From Leisingera aquimarina DSM 24565 (GTDB lineage Bacteria > Pseudomonadota > Alphaproteobacteria > Rhodobacterales > Rhodobacteraceae): DNA of 64,000 nucleotides. Positions within the stretch are counted from its first letter, which is position 1. Every line of letters begins with the position of its first letter. The stretch covers positions 806,596 through 870,595 of the forward strand of contig NZ_KI421504.1 in assembly GCF_000473165.1 (NCBI RefSeq), written 5' to 3'. Under the pieces are notes generated by a model. That model was not told where the DNA came from. It was given only the letters and a program-made list of their open reading frames with translations, and did no database searches. Made by a program: the position numbers and the translations under genes. Positions 10,726 to 20,114 of this stretch are shown one piece after another.

Positions 10726-12279
10726 ATGACCTTCTTTCGTGCGGCCATTTGCGCCGCACTTTTTCTGGCAGTCCTTGCGCGCGGTCTTGCTGCTCAGGAC
10801 GTCACCCTGTCTTCCCCGGATGGCGTAGTAGAAATCACCGGCACGTTGCTGGGATTCGACGGCGAGTTTTACCGGGTACAGACCCAGTTCGGCGAACTGA
10901 CCGTCGATGGTTCAGGCGTAGCGTGTGATGGGCCAGGCTGCCCCAGTCTGTCCGGATTTGTCTCGGAAATCACTTTGGCTGGTTCTTCAGCCATGTCTGA
11001 AGTTCTGATGCCTGCGCTGATTGAAGGCTTCGCCCTTCGAAATGGCTATCAGACTCAATTGGAGGCATTGCCGGACGGAAATTTCAGTCATGTCCTTCTG
11101 CGCGGGCAAAAGCCGGCCGCACGCTTCACTTTCCTGGCCAGCAATACCGATGGCGGGTTTGCGGCTCTTATCGCAGATGAGGCGGATGTGACGATGGCAC
11201 TGCGGGAAATCCGACCGCTGGAACAAAAAGCCGCCCGGGCCGCAGGACTGGGTGATCTGACCGGTCCGGGCCGCAGCCGGGTTCTGGCGTTGGACGCCTT
11301 TGTGCCGGTGGTGGCGCCTAGCAATCCGGTGCGCGAGATTTCTCTGCCGCAACTGGCTGGGATATTCTCCGGTCAAATCACTAACTGGCAAACGGTTGGC
11401 GGTCCTGATGCGGCGATTTCACTGCATATGCCGGTTTCGGGCTCAGGCCTCGCCCAGGCGGTGGAGGATAGGCTGATGTTGCCTTTCGGAGCTGGGTTCA
11501 CAACACGAATCCGCCGCCATGACCGCAGCAGTACACTTGCCCGCCGGGTTCTCGTCGATCCCTTTGCAATTGGCATCGCCAGCTTTGCTGAGAAAGGCGC
11601 GGCGCGGATGCTGACGTTAACGGGCCCTTGCGGGTTCTCTCTGCAGGCCAGCCGCCGGGCAGTAAAGACTGAAGACTATCCGCTGACTGTTCCCATGTTC
11701 CTTTACTTGCCGGCCCGTCGCCTGCCCAAAGTTGCGCGGGACTTCCTGGCTTATGTGCGGGGGTCTGCGGCACAAGCAGTAATCCGCCGGGCGGGTTTTG
11801 TCGATCAGGCGCCAGAACGGATCCCGGTCAGCCGCCAAGGCCGCCGTCTGGCAAATGCGATCTTGGCGGCGGAGGACAAATCCGGACTGGAGGAACTTCA
11901 GCGGATGGTGGCCTTGCTGGGCGCCATGCGGCGGTTGACCATCTCGTTCCGGTTCGAACCTGGATCGACGCGCCCTGATGCACAATCCCGCAGTAACGTC
12001 GAGCAGCTGGCCCGCGCGCTGGAGGCAGGAGAGTTCGACGGAAAAGAAATTGTTTTTGCTGGGTTTTCCGATGGGGTCGGACCATCTGAAGGCAATCGGC
12101 GGATTGCTTTGAAGCGAGCCGGTGCAGTTCGGGATGCTGTGATCAAAGCAGCAGAGACGGCAGATACAGCCCGGGTGCAGATCAGCACACATGGCTTTGG
12201 CGAGGCTTTGCCGATGGCCTGTGACGACAGCGAATGGGGGCGGCAGATTAACCGCCGGGTTGAGGTCTGGGTGCGCTAA
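10726..12279 (+). CDS. Phosphate-binding-like domain fused to an OmpA peptidoglycan-binding domain
   Basis: A 517-residue periplasmic protein. Residues 1-24 are a signal peptide (MTFFRAAICAALFLAVLARG, then LAAQ). Residues ~80-345 look like a PstS-type solute-binding domain (EITLAGSSAMSEVL at the start, LPQLAGIFSGQITNW in the middle). Residues ~398-517 form an OmpA/MotB C-terminal domain with GFSDGVGPSEGNRRIALKRA and the final GRQINRRVEVWVR. The fusion would tether a ligand-binding domain to peptidoglycan. Whether it binds phosphate is unknown. It follows the preceding unknown gene by 24 bases and no transporter genes are adjacent. Confidence 0.85.
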   Translation: MTFFRAAICAALFLAVLARGLAAQDVTLSSPDGVVEITGTLLGFDGEFYRVQTQFGELTVDGSGVACDGPGCPSLSGFVSEITLAGSSAMSEVLMPALIEGFALRNGYQTQLEALPDGNFSHVLLRGQKPAARFTFLASNTDGGFAALIADEADVTMALREIRPLEQKAARAAGLGDLTGPGRSRVLALDAFVPVVAPSNPVREISLPQLAGIFSGQITNWQTVGGPDAAISLHMPVSGSGLAQAVEDRLMLPFGAGFTTRIRRHDRSSTLARRVLVDPFAIGIASFAEKGAARMLTLTGPCGFSLQASRRAVKTEDYPLTVPMFLYLPARRLPKVARDFLAYVRGSAAQAVIRRAGFVDQAPERIPVSRQGRRLANAILAAEDKSGLEELQRMVALLGAMRRLTISFRFEPGSTRPDAQSRSNVEQLARALEAGEFDGKEIVFAGFSDGVGPSEGNRRIALKRAGAVRDAVIKAAETADTARVQISTHGFGEALPMACDDSEWGRQINRRVEVWVR

Positions 12280-12380
12280 GTGCCGGGGCGGCGGGCGGGC
12301 TCCCGCGCATTTGACATGGCATCAGAGATGCCCTGTAAATCCTTGGGCCGGGCACCGCGCTGGCGCGCGCTGCGGCAGCG

Positions 12381-13145
12381 CTAGAGAAGCCCGCGGGCGC
12401 GGAAGCTGAGTTCGGTGGATTTTCCGATAATCAAGTGGTCGTGCAAGGTGATGCCAAGGGCGGTCAGGGCGGCCTGGATCTGATCTGTCATACTGAGGTC
12501 ACTGTCCGAAGGCGTGGGGTCGCCGGATGGATGATTATGGACCAAAATCAAAGCACTAGCATTTATCTCAAGAGCCCGTTTGGCGACTTCTCGGGGGTAA
12601 ACCGGGACATGGTCGACGGTGCCGCGGGCCTGTTCCTCGTCGGCGATCAGCACGTTCTTGCGGTCCAGGAACAGGATGCGGAATTGCTCGGTCTCGCGGT
12701 GCGCCATGGTGGTGTGGCAGTAGTCCAGAAGCGCGTCCCAGCTGGAGATCACCTGGCGCTGCATCACCCGGGCACGGGCCATGCGGTGGGCTGCGGCCTC
12801 CAGCACCTTGAGGTCGGTGATCACCGCGTCGCCGATGCCCCGGATCTGCACCAGCCGTTCCGGAGAAGCCGTGACAACGCGGTTGAAATCTCCAAAAGTA
12901 TCAAGCAGTTGCCGAGCCAGGGGTTTGACATCGCGGCGCGGGATGGAGCGGAACAGGACCAGTTCCAGCAGTTCGTAATCCGGCATTGCAGCGGCACCGC
13001 CCTGCAGGAAACGCTCACGCAGACGGGCGCGGTGGTCCTTGATGTAAGAGGGTAGGCGGCCTTGGGGCAGGGGGGCCGCAGAGGCTTCGCCGCTGCCGGG
13101 AAACAGCGGCAGCGAAATCTCCTCGAATGCGGGATCCTTGGCCAT
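12381..13145 (-). CDS. radC: RadC-family JAB domain protein
   Basis: The 254-residue protein has an N-terminal helix-hairpin-helix part (ERLVQIRGIGDAVITDLK) and a C-terminal JAB/MPN domain. The metal motif HNHPSGDPTPSDSD is complete, so a metal hydrolase fold is expected. The family's role in DNA repair or metabolism is unsettled. ATG at 13145 gives the usual length; upstream in-frame codons add non-homologous sequence. It ends 101 bases after the OmpA fusion gene and is convergent with it. Confidence 0.93.
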   Translation of the reverse strand: MAKDPAFEEISLPLFPGSGEASAAPLPQGRLPSYIKDHRARLRERFLQGGAAAMPDYELLELVLFRSIPRRDVKPLARQLLDTFGDFNRVVTASPERLVQIRGIGDAVITDLKVLEAAAHRMARARVMQRQVISSWDALLDYCHTTMAHRETEQFRILFLDRKNVLIADEEQARGTVDHVPVYPREVAKRALEINASALILVHNHPSGDPTPSDSDLSMTDQIQAALTALGITLHDHLIIGKSTELSFRARGLL

Positions 13146-13280
13146 GGCGCCATGGTGGCGCCATCTTGGTTGAGAAAGTGTTAATGCGCGCCGCGTTGCG
13201 GCGCCAGCCGGGGGTGACAGACGTGCACGGCCTGTGCACCCGCTGTACACCGCAGCGGTGCGGCATGGGGCAGGCAGAGC

Positions 13281-13313
13281 ACAAAAGAAAAGCGCCCCTG
13301 ATAGGGGCGCTTT
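13281..13313 (-). terminator. Terminator of dnaKJ
   Basis: An 11-bp stem (13289-13299 with 13303-13313) with a 3-base loop; on the minus strand it is followed by TTTTCTTTT. It sits 40 bases after the dnaJ stop and ends the dnaK-dnaJ transcript. Confidence 0.9.
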
Positions 13314-13352
13314 CTGCAGTAACCATCCAGTGGATGGTTTTCCGGGCGCGCC

Positions 13353-14513
13353 TCAGCCCTTCATCCCATCCCAGAAGCTTTTCACTGAAGAGAAGAAGCT
13401 GCGGGATTCAGGGTTGGTGTTGTCCTCGGACATTTCCTCGAACTCGCGCAGAAGCTCTTTCTGGCGGGCGGTGAGGTTGACCGGAGTTTCCACCGCCAGT
13501 TCGATGAACATGTCGCCGGTGGCACCGCCGCGCAGGGCTGGCATGCCCTTGCTGCGCAGACGCATCTGACGGCCGGACTGGCTGCCTTCGGGGATCTGCA
13601 CCCGGCCGCGGCCGCCGTCGATGGTCGGCACCTCGATGGAGCCGCCAAGGGCTGCCTTGGCCATGCTGACCGGCACCCGGCAGTAAAGATTGTTGCCGTC
13701 GCGCTCGAATAGGGCGTGCGGGGCAACCTCGACGAAAATGTAGAGGTCTCCCGGAGGGCCGCCGCGCAGGCCGGCTTCGCCTTCGCCGGCGAGACGGATG
13801 CGGGTGCCGGTTTCCACCCCTGCCGGAATGTTCACCGACAGTGAGCGGTCCTTTTCGACCCGGCCGTGGCCGTGGCAGGATTTGCACGGGTTTTTGATGA
13901 TCTGACCCAGGCCCGAACAGGTCGGGCAGGTGCGTTCAACGGTGAAGAAACCCTGCTGCGCGCGGACCTTACCCATGCCGGAGCAGGTCGGGCAGGTTGT
14001 GGGTTCCACGCCGCCTTCAGCGCCGGTGCCCTCGCAAGAGGTACAGGAGACCGAGGTCGGAACCTTGATGGTCTTGTGCAAGCCGCCAAAAGCGTCTTCC
14101 AACGAGACCCGCAGGTTATACCGCAGGTCAGCACCGCGGGAGGCCCGCTGCCGTCCGCCGCCGCCACCGCGCTGGCCGCCCATGAAGTCGCCAAAGAGGT
14201 CGTCGAACACGTCCGAAAAGGCGGAAGAGAAATCACCGCCGCCAAAGCCTTGGCCCTGACCGCCGCGCTGACCGCCGCCCATGCCGTTTTCAAAGGCGGC
14301 ATGGCCAAAGCGGTCATAGGCTGCCTTTTTCTCGGCGTCCTTCAAGACGTCATAAGCCTCGTTGGCTTCCTTGAACTGCGATTCGGCGTCCGGATTGTCG
14401 GAATTCCGGTCGGGGTGCAGTTCTTTGGCCTTCTTGCGAAAGCCCTTTTTGATTTCGTCTGCGGTGGCGCCCTTGGCCACGCCCAGAACGTCGTAATAGT
14501 CGCGTTTTGACAT
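13353..14513 (-). CDS. dnaJ: Chaperone DnaJ (Hsp40)
   Basis: DnaJ (386 aa) delivers unfolded clients to DnaK and stimulates its ATPase. The J domain contains the HPD motif at residues 33-35 ([10 protein letters not shown]). A Gly-rich linker with GGQRGG repeats follows, then four CxxCxGxG zinc motifs ([32 protein letters not shown]) and the C-terminal substrate domain. It is downstream of dnaK in the classical order, separated by 78 bases that contain a strong hairpin. Confidence 0.98.
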   Translation of the reverse strand: MSKRDYYDVLGVAKGATADEIKKGFRKKAKELHPDRNSDNPDAESQFKEANEAYDVLKDAEKKAAYDRFGHAAFENGMGGGQRGGQGQGFGGGDFSSAFSDVFDDLFGDFMGGQRGGGGGRQRASRGADLRYNLRVSLEDAFGGLHKTIKVPTSVSCTSCEGTGAEGGVEPTTCPTCSGMGKVRAQQGFFTVERTCPTCSGLGQIIKNPCKSCHGHGRVEKDRSLSVNIPAGVETGTRIRLAGEGEAGLRGGPPGDLYIFVEVAPHALFERDGNNLYCRVPVSMAKAALGGSIEVPTIDGGRGRVQIPEGSQSGRQMRLRSKGMPALRGGATGDMFIELAVETPVNLTARQKELLREFEEMSEDNTNPESRSFFSSVKSFWDGMKG

Positions 14514-14542
14514 CGGATAACCCCATCTGCCTCAACGAAAAT

Positions 14543-14569
14543 GGGCCGGTCCGGGGTCCGGACCGGCCC
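14543..14569 (-). terminator. Intercistronic hairpin between dnaK and dnaJ
   Basis: A perfect 12-bp GC-rich stem (14543-14554 with 14558-14569, loop of 3). On the minus strand it is followed by ATTTTCG. It could be a partial terminator that lowers dnaJ relative to dnaK, or a processing/stability hairpin. Confidence 0.6.
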
Positions 14570-14591
14570 GCTATGGCCTGCGTATCAGGCG

Positions 14592-16514
14592 TTAGCGCTT
14601 GTCGTTGTCCAGGTCTTCGAATTCCGCGTCAACGATGTCGTCGTCAGCCGGGCTTGCGGCTTCGTCAGCGGCGGCAGGCTCTTCTTCGCTGTCTGCTTCG
14701 GCCTGCGCCTTGTAGATCGCTTCACCCAGCTTCATGGCGGATTCGGTGACGTTCTGGATACCTGCCTTGATCTTCTCGGCAGTCGACTTTTCGTTCTCCA
14801 GGTCGTCCTTCAGCGCGGCAATGGCCAGTTCGATCACTTCGACGGTCGACGGGTCCACCTTGTCGGTGTGCTCTTCCACTGCTTTTTCGGTCGAGTGGAT
14901 CAGGCTTTCGGCCTGGTTCCGGGCTTCGATCAGCTCGCGGCGTTCTTTGTCCGCTTCGGCGTTCTCTTCGGCGTCCTTGACCATTTTTTCGATATCGTCG
15001 TCCGAGAGGCCGCCCGATGCCTGGATAGTGATCTGCTGTTCCTTGCCGGTCGCCTTGTCCTTGGCGCCGACCGACACGATGCCGTTGGCGTCGATGTCAA
15101 AGGTCACTTCGATCTGCGGCAGGCCGCGCGGTGCCGGAGGGATTTCCTCGAGGTTGAACTGGCCGAGCATCTTGTTGTCGGCGGCCATTTCACGCTCACC
15201 CTGGAAGCAGCGGATGGTTACGGCGTTCTGGTTGTCTTCCGCGGTCGAGAACACTTGGCTCTTCTTGGTCGGGATGGTGGTGTTGCGGTCGATCAGCCGG
15301 GTGAAAACACCGCCCAGGGTTTCAATACCCAGGGACAGCGGGGTCACGTCGAGCAGCACCACGTCTTTGACGTCGCCCTGAAGAACGCCGGCCTGGATGG
15401 CGGCGCCCATGGCAACCACTTCGTCCGGGTTCACACCCTTGTGCGGCTCTTTGCCGAAGAATTTGGTGACTTCTTCAATGACGCGCGGCATGCGGGTCAT
15501 ACCGCCGACCAGAACCACCTCGTCGATGTCGCCTGCGGACAGGCCTGCGTCCTTCAGCGCGGCCTTGCACGGATCCATCGAACGCTTGATCAGGTCGCCG
15601 ACCAGGCTTTCCAGCTTGGCGCGGGTCAGTTTCATCACCATGTGCAGCGGCTGGCCCGAAGACGGGTCCATCGAGATGAACGGCTGGTTGATCTCGGTCT
15701 GCGAGGTGGAGGACAGCTCGATCTTGGCTTTCTCCGCGGCCTCTTTCAGGCGCTGCAGGGCCATCTTGTCCTTGGACAGATCGACGCCGTTTTCCTTTTT
15801 AAACTGGTCCGCCAGATAGTTGACGATCCGCATGTCAAAGTCTTCGCCGCCCAGGAAGGTGTCGCCGTTGGTCGATTTCACTTCGAACAGGCCGTCGTCG
15901 ATTTCCAGGATGGTCACGTCGAAGGTGCCGCCGCCGAGGTCATAAACCGCGATGGTTTGGGTTTCTTCTTTGTCGAGGCCATAGGCCAGCGCAGCCGCGG
16001 TCGGCTCGTTGATGATGCGCAGAACTTCGAGGCCCGCGATCTTGCCGGCGTCTTTGGTGGCCTGGCGCTGGGCGTCGTTGAAATAGGCCGGCACGGTGAT
16101 CACAGCCTGGGTGACTTCCTCGCCCAGGTAGGATTCGGCGGTCTCTTTCATCTTGCCCAGGGTGAAGGCGGAAATTTGGGACGGAGAGTATTTCTCACCC
16201 TTGGCTTCGACCCAAGCGTCGCCGTTGCCGCCGTTGACGATGGAAAACGGCACCATTTTTTTGTCTTTGGCGACTGCGGCGTCGTCGAAGCGGCGGCCGA
16301 TCAGGCGCTTGACGCCAAACACGGTGTTGTCGGGGTTGGTGACAGCCTGGCGCTTGGCGGGCTGGCCGACCAGGCGCTCGTCGTCGGTGAAGGCAACAAT
16401 AGACGGGGTGGTGCGTGCGCCCTCGGCGTTTTCAATCACGCGGGGCTGGGAGCCATCCATGATGGCCACGCAGGAGTTGGTGGTACCCAGGTCAATGCCG
16501 ATAACTTTGCTCAT
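14592..16514 (-). CDS. dnaK: Chaperone DnaK (Hsp70)
   Basis: The 640-residue ATP-dependent chaperone begins [20 protein letters not shown], the phosphate-1 loop of Hsp70 proteins. It continues through the ATPase motifs ([16 protein letters not shown]) and the substrate-binding domain, and ends in an acidic tail ([17 protein letters not shown]) that carries the usual EExD-like DnaJ/GrpE-linked signal in a variant form. A longer frame extends to 16706 but crosses the promoter; the ATG at 16514 matches the family. An RpoH-type promoter lies upstream and dnaJ follows. Confidence 0.98.
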   Translation of the reverse strand: MSKVIGIDLGTTNSCVAIMDGSQPRVIENAEGARTTPSIVAFTDDERLVGQPAKRQAVTNPDNTVFGVKRLIGRRFDDAAVAKDKKMVPFSIVNGGNGDAWVEAKGEKYSPSQISAFTLGKMKETAESYLGEEVTQAVITVPAYFNDAQRQATKDAGKIAGLEVLRIINEPTAAALAYGLDKEETQTIAVYDLGGGTFDVTILEIDDGLFEVKSTNGDTFLGGEDFDMRIVNYLADQFKKENGVDLSKDKMALQRLKEAAEKAKIELSSTSQTEINQPFISMDPSSGQPLHMVMKLTRAKLESLVGDLIKRSMDPCKAALKDAGLSAGDIDEVVLVGGMTRMPRVIEEVTKFFGKEPHKGVNPDEVVAMGAAIQAGVLQGDVKDVVLLDVTPLSLGIETLGGVFTRLIDRNTTIPTKKSQVFSTAEDNQNAVTIRCFQGEREMAADNKMLGQFNLEEIPPAPRGLPQIEVTFDIDANGIVSVGAKDKATGKEQQITIQASGGLSDDDIEKMVKDAEENAEADKERRELIEARNQAESLIHSTEKAVEEHTDKVDPSTVEVIELAIAALKDDLENEKSTAEKIKAGIQNVTESAMKLGEAIYKAQAEADSEEEPAAADEAASPADDDIVDAEFEDLDNDKR

Positions 16515-16625
16515 TTGCGATCCCTTTTTACTACTCAAGGCGATTACCCGAGGCCTGAACCCGTTGCGGCATCCTGGCCCCGATGGAAGTTGCGGTTTGG
16601 TCTGCACCTTGCCGCGTCCCGGCGT

Positions 16626-16654
16626 ATATAGGGAGCAGAAAACGCCCCTGCAAG
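16626..16654 (-). promoter_or_regulatory. RpoH (sigma-32) type promoter of dnaK
   Basis: On the minus strand, CTTG (16654-16651) is followed after exactly 18 bases by CCTATAT (16632-16626). This matches the alphaproteobacterial heat-shock consensus CTTG-N17/18-CYTATNT. It is 112 bases upstream of the dnaK start. Confidence 0.75.
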
Positions 16655-16728
16655 CGCTCAGACACGCGTTGATGCGTGAATCAATGCGCTTTTTTGCAGG
16701 GGTCATGGTTAAGGATGGATGAACGGCA

Positions 16729-17331
16729 ATGACCTTGCTGCGTGTGCGCGGATTTGATGTTTACAAGGGGTTTCTTGATCCGGCCCGGCAAGCAGCGTTG
16801 ATAGACGCGTTGCGGCCGGTGCTGAAGGCGGCGCCGCTGTTCTCACCCAAGGTGCCGGGGGGCGGGCAGATGTCGGTACGGATGACGTCGGCGGGGCAAT
16901 TCGGCTGGTATTCTGACACCTCCGGCTACCGCTATGCGGAGCAGCATCCTTCAGGACGGGACTGGCCGGATATCCCTGAGGCGGTACTGGAGATCTGGCA
17001 GCAGTTGACCGGGCTGGAGCGGGCACCGGAATGCTGCTTGCTGAATTACTATGGAGAGGGTGCGCGGATGGGGCTGCATCAGGACAAGGATGAGGCGGAT
17101 TTCTCCTACCCCGTGGTATCCATCAGCTTGGGCGATGACGCCCTGTTTCGGATTGGCAACCGCAGTCGTGGCGGAAAGACGGAATCGGTCTGGCTCAACT
17201 CAGGCGACGCGGTGGTGATGGGCGGCGAGGCGCGGCTGACCTATCACGGGGTGGACAGGATCCGGTTCAAATCCTCGCGGCTGCTGCCCAAGGGCGGGCG
17301 GATCAATCTGACACTCAGAGTGGTCGTGTGA
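16729..17331 (+). CDS. alkB: AlkB-type Fe(II)/2-oxoglutarate dioxygenase (DNA repair)
   Basis: A 200-residue dioxygenase that should remove alkyl groups such as 1-methyladenine and 3-methylcytosine from DNA by oxidation. The iron ligands are visible as H117-Q-D119 (MGLHQDKDE) and H173 (LTYHGVDRI). The 2-oxoglutarate-binding arginine region [10 protein letters not shown] is near residues 189-198. The nucleotide-recognition part [11 protein letters not shown] precedes the HxD. It is divergent from dnaK; its stop is followed by a twin hairpin shared with a convergent gene. Confidence 0.93.
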   Translation: MTLLRVRGFDVYKGFLDPARQAALIDALRPVLKAAPLFSPKVPGGGQMSVRMTSAGQFGWYSDTSGYRYAEQHPSGRDWPDIPEAVLEIWQQLTGLERAPECCLLNYYGEGARMGLHQDKDEADFSYPVVSISLGDDALFRIGNRSRGGKTESVWLNSGDAVVMGGEARLTYHGVDRIRFKSSRLLPKGGRINLTLRVVV

Positions 17332-17346
17332 GGCCGGCGGGGCGCA

Positions 17347-17393
17347 AAAGTTTTCCGGAAAACTTTGACCAAGATTTTTGGAAAGTCTTGGTC
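17347..17393. terminator. Twin hairpin between convergent alkB and the exporter permease gene
   Basis: 17347-17366 is a perfect 20-base palindrome (AAAGTTTTCC/GGAAAACTTT). It is followed directly by a second hairpin with arms GACCAAGA (17367-17374) and TCTTGGTC (17386-17393). Together they fill the 74-base gap between two convergent genes and probably terminate both. I recall similar paired sequences between genes in other roseobacters, but cannot check here. Confidence 0.7.
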
Positions 17394-17405
17394 CAGCTGC
17401 GGCGG

Positions 17406-18227
17406 TTACCGTCGAGCGCTCCAGCTGATGGACACCTGACGGCGCGTGTAGAATTCGCCCATCAGGCCGATTACGATCAGCACCAGCGCTACCCAGGCCG
17501 CATACTGCCAGGAACTGAAGTGCGGGTTGTAGTTGATAAAGACAAAGCCGCGGGCCTGGTCGATGCAGTGAAACAGCGGGTTCCAGTCGAACATGGCAAG
17601 CATGAAGCTGGGCAGCGTGTTGGCCAGGAACATCTTGCCCGACGCGATCATATTGGCGCGCTGATAGATCATCGTTAAAATGCTCACCAGTCCAGGTGCC
17701 CAGGGTTTCAGCACCAGGAACACCAGCCCGACAGAGGCGCCGGTGATCCAGGCGAGCAATATCATGCCAAAGGCGGGTATGGGCTCTTCGATATGCACCG
17801 GCGTGAATGCAACGTGGTAGACAAACAGGATGATGAACAGTGACAGCACTTGGATGTACAGCGCGCCGATTGCGGCAGATAGAATGGCCACCATCGTGTT
17901 CATCGGCGCATGCTGCATCATCGGGCTGCTGGGCCCTTCGGCGCTGGCAACGGCACCGACTGTCTTGGTGTGAACCATGAACAGAAACACGCCGGACATA
18001 ACATAAAGCAGAAAGTCACCGCGAATGGCAGAGCCGCGCAGGCCCAGCAGCGCGAACATTGCAAAAAACGCGCCCACAAAAAGGACTGCCTGCAGGATGT
18101 TCAGAGCCAGGGCTGCAAAGGCATTGTTGTGTTTGGAACGGACGCTGCGCACGACCGAATGGAATACCACCTCGCTAAGTGTGAGGAGCCCGGACAACGA
18201 GGATTGCTGAGTGCGCTGCTGAAACAT
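17406..18227 (-). CDS. ABC-2 type polysaccharide export permease (KpsM/Wzm-like)
   Basis: A 273-residue integral membrane protein with about six hydrophobic segments (for example around 43-62, 74-95, 112-140, 150-172 and 240-258), the arrangement of the ABC-2 family that exports capsule or O-antigen chains. The sequence around FDWNPLFHCIDQARGFVFINY is typical of the C-terminal half of KpsM-like permeases. No cognate ATPase gene is adjacent, which is unusual because KpsM and KpsT normally pair. The nearby cysQ, kdsB, galU and galE support a surface polysaccharide role. Confidence 0.85.
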   Translation of the reverse strand: MFQQRTQQSSLSGLLTLSEVVFHSVVRSVRSKHNNAFAALALNILQAVLFVGAFFAMFALLGLRGSAIRGDFLLYVMSGVFLFMVHTKTVGAVASAEGPSSPMMQHAPMNTMVAILSAAIGALYIQVLSLFIILFVYHVAFTPVHIEEPIPAFGMILLAWITGASVGLVFLVLKPWAPGLVSILTMIYQRANMIASGKMFLANTLPSFMLAMFDWNPLFHCIDQARGFVFINYNPHFSSWQYAAWVALVLIVIGLMGEFYTRRQVSISWSARR

Positions 18228-18339
18228 GAGACCTGTATTCTCTGCTCGAATTTGATGCGGCTGCTTGCCGTTCTGTTATCTGCGCAGCATAAGGGGCAAG
18301 AGGCAAATTTTCAATTAAACCCGTGTTAGGGAGATCTGC

Positions 18340-19137
18340 GTGACGTATGAAGACCTGGTGCCCGTGATCCGCCGCCTGGCAATTGAGGCCGGCGCAAAGA
18401 TCATGGAGATCTACAATTCCGACGATTTCGACGTGAAGGTGAAATCCGACGAAAGCCCGGTAACAGCAGCGGATGAGGCTGCGGACGTGCTGATCTCGGC
18501 CGGGCTGCGGGCGGCCTTCCCGGACATGATGCTGGTCACCGAAGAACAGTCGGAATCGCACAAAGAGCGCGGCGATACCTTTCTGATCGTCGATCCGCTG
18601 GACGGCACCAAGGAATTCATCCACCGCCGCGGCGATTTCACAGTGAACATCGCGCTGGTGGAAAAAGGCGTGCCGACCCGCGGCGTGGTCTATGCACCGG
18701 CCAAAGAACGGATGTTCTTCACCATGGCGGATGGCAGCGCGGTCGAGGAAACCGGCGCGTTTGATGCAGAGACCATTGGTGAAACCCGCCCGATCCGGGT
18801 TGCCAGCAGTGATAACGCCGCGCTGATGGTAGTGGCGTCGAAATCGCACCGCGACCAGGCAACGGACGATTACATTGGCAAGTACAATGTGAAGGACAGC
18901 AAGAGCGCCGGCTCCTCGCTGAAATTCTGCCTGGTGGCTACCGGTGAGGCGGATCTGTATCCGCGTGTCGGCCGCACCATGGAATGGGACACTGCTGCCG
19001 GTCACGCAGTGCTGGCGGGCGCTGGCGGCAAAGTGGTACGTTTTGACGATCATTCCCCGCTTGTCTACGGCAAGGAGGGATATGCGAATCCGTTCTTTAT
19101 CGCCTATGCCCCGGCTGTGGAGCTGAAGAAAGCCTGA
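18340..19137 (+). CDS. cysQ: 3'(2'),5'-bisphosphate nucleotidase CysQ
   Basis: CysQ (265 aa) hydrolyses adenosine 3',5'-bisphosphate, the by-product of sulfate activation and PAPS-dependent sulfotransfer. The inositol-monophosphatase-type metal motifs are present: EE at 68-69, DPLDGT at 85-90 and WDTAAGHAV near the C-terminus. The start is GTG at 18340, with a GGGAG site upstream. The stop overlaps the kdsB start by one base. Its presence fits with the sulfotransferase gene 7 kb downstream, which would generate its substrate. Confidence 0.93.
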   Translation: MTYEDLVPVIRRLAIEAGAKIMEIYNSDDFDVKVKSDESPVTAADEAADVLISAGLRAAFPDMMLVTEEQSESHKERGDTFLIVDPLDGTKEFIHRRGDFTVNIALVEKGVPTRGVVYAPAKERMFFTMADGSAVEETGAFDAETIGETRPIRVASSDNAALMVVASKSHRDQATDDYIGKYNVKDSKSAGSSLKFCLVATGEADLYPRVGRTMEWDTAAGHAVLAGAGGKVVRFDDHSPLVYGKEGYANPFFIAYAPAVELKKA

Positions 19138-19937
19138 TGTCTGTCCTGATCGTCATCCCCGCCCGCTATGCCTCGACCCGCTATCCTGGCAAGCCGCTGG
19201 TGCCGCTGACCGGTGCCACCGGTGAGGCCCGCACGCTGATAGAGCGCTCCTGGCGGGCGGCCTGTTTGGTGCAGGGTGTGGACCGGGTGGTGGTGGCGAC
19301 GGATGACGATCGCATCAAACAGGCCGCTGAAGCATTTGGCGCCGAGGTGGTAATGACCTCGGAAACCTGCGCCAACGGCACCGAGCGCTGCGCCGAGGCG
19401 CATGCGGCACTGGGCGGCGGTTATGAGATCGTGGTGAACCTGCAAGGCGACGCCCCGCTGACACCGCATTGGTTTGTCGAGGATCTGGTAGCAGGGCTGT
19501 GGGCGGCACCCGGCATGGGTCTGGCAACACCGGTTCTGCGCTGCAATGGCGAGACGCTGAACAGTCTTCTGGCTGATCGCAAGGCCGGCCGGGTTGGCGG
19601 CACCACTGCAGTATTTGCCGAAGACCGCAGTGCGCTCTATTTCACTAAGGAAGTGGTCCCGTACTGCGCGCAGACCTTTGGTGATGGCGAAAATACGCCG
19701 GTCTTTCACCATGTCGGCGTCTATGCCTACCGCCCGGACGCCTTGGCGGCGTATTCTGGCTGGACGGCGGGGCCGCTGGAGAAACTGGAAGGGCTGGAAC
19801 AGCTGCGCTTCTTGGAGAACGGCCGCAAAGTTCTGTGTGTCGAAGTCGAAGCCCGAGGGCGCGAGTTTTGGGAGCTGAATAACCCGGAAGATGTGCCGCG
19901 GCTGGAGACGATGATGAAGAAGATGGGTCACGAGTAG
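19137..19937 (+). CDS. kdsB: 3-deoxy-manno-octulosonate cytidylyltransferase (CMP-Kdo synthetase)
   Basis: KdsB (266 aa) activates Kdo to CMP-Kdo for lipid A core or for Kdo-linked capsule. It opens with MSVLIVIPARYASTRYPGKP, the nucleotide-binding signature of the family, and has NGTERCAEA and the conserved NLQGDAPL (usually NVQGDEP) motif. The ATG overlaps the cysQ TGA by one base, so the two are coupled. A Kdo arabinose-5-phosphate isomerase gene (kdsD) is present at 30881-31849 in the same window. Confidence 0.93.
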   Translation: MSVLIVIPARYASTRYPGKPLVPLTGATGEARTLIERSWRAACLVQGVDRVVVATDDDRIKQAAEAFGAEVVMTSETCANGTERCAEAHAALGGGYEIVVNLQGDAPLTPHWFVEDLVAGLWAAPGMGLATPVLRCNGETLNSLLADRKAGRVGGTTAVFAEDRSALYFTKEVVPYCAQTFGDGENTPVFHHVGVYAYRPDALAAYSGWTAGPLEKLEGLEQLRFLENGRKVLCVEVEARGREFWELNNPEDVPRLETMMKKMGHE

Positions 19938-20114
19938 GCGAAGAATGGTAAAAAGTACTGACACAGGCAAAAGCACACTGATGGGATGCAGCCCGGGGCC
20001 GCTGGCAGCCGCATCGCAAATTGTTGGGGACAGCCAGGTCTAGCGGAGCTTTATCTCTCCTCGCTTGCGGGGAGGGCGGTATCCGGCCTGGAATTTTAGT
20101 ATTGAGAGAGCGCC

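Noticed and set aside
14541-16631. A 696-codon open frame on the plus strand opposite dnaK
   Set aside because: High-GC codon bias of dnaK keeps the complement open; the product resembles no protein and crosses the dnaK start.
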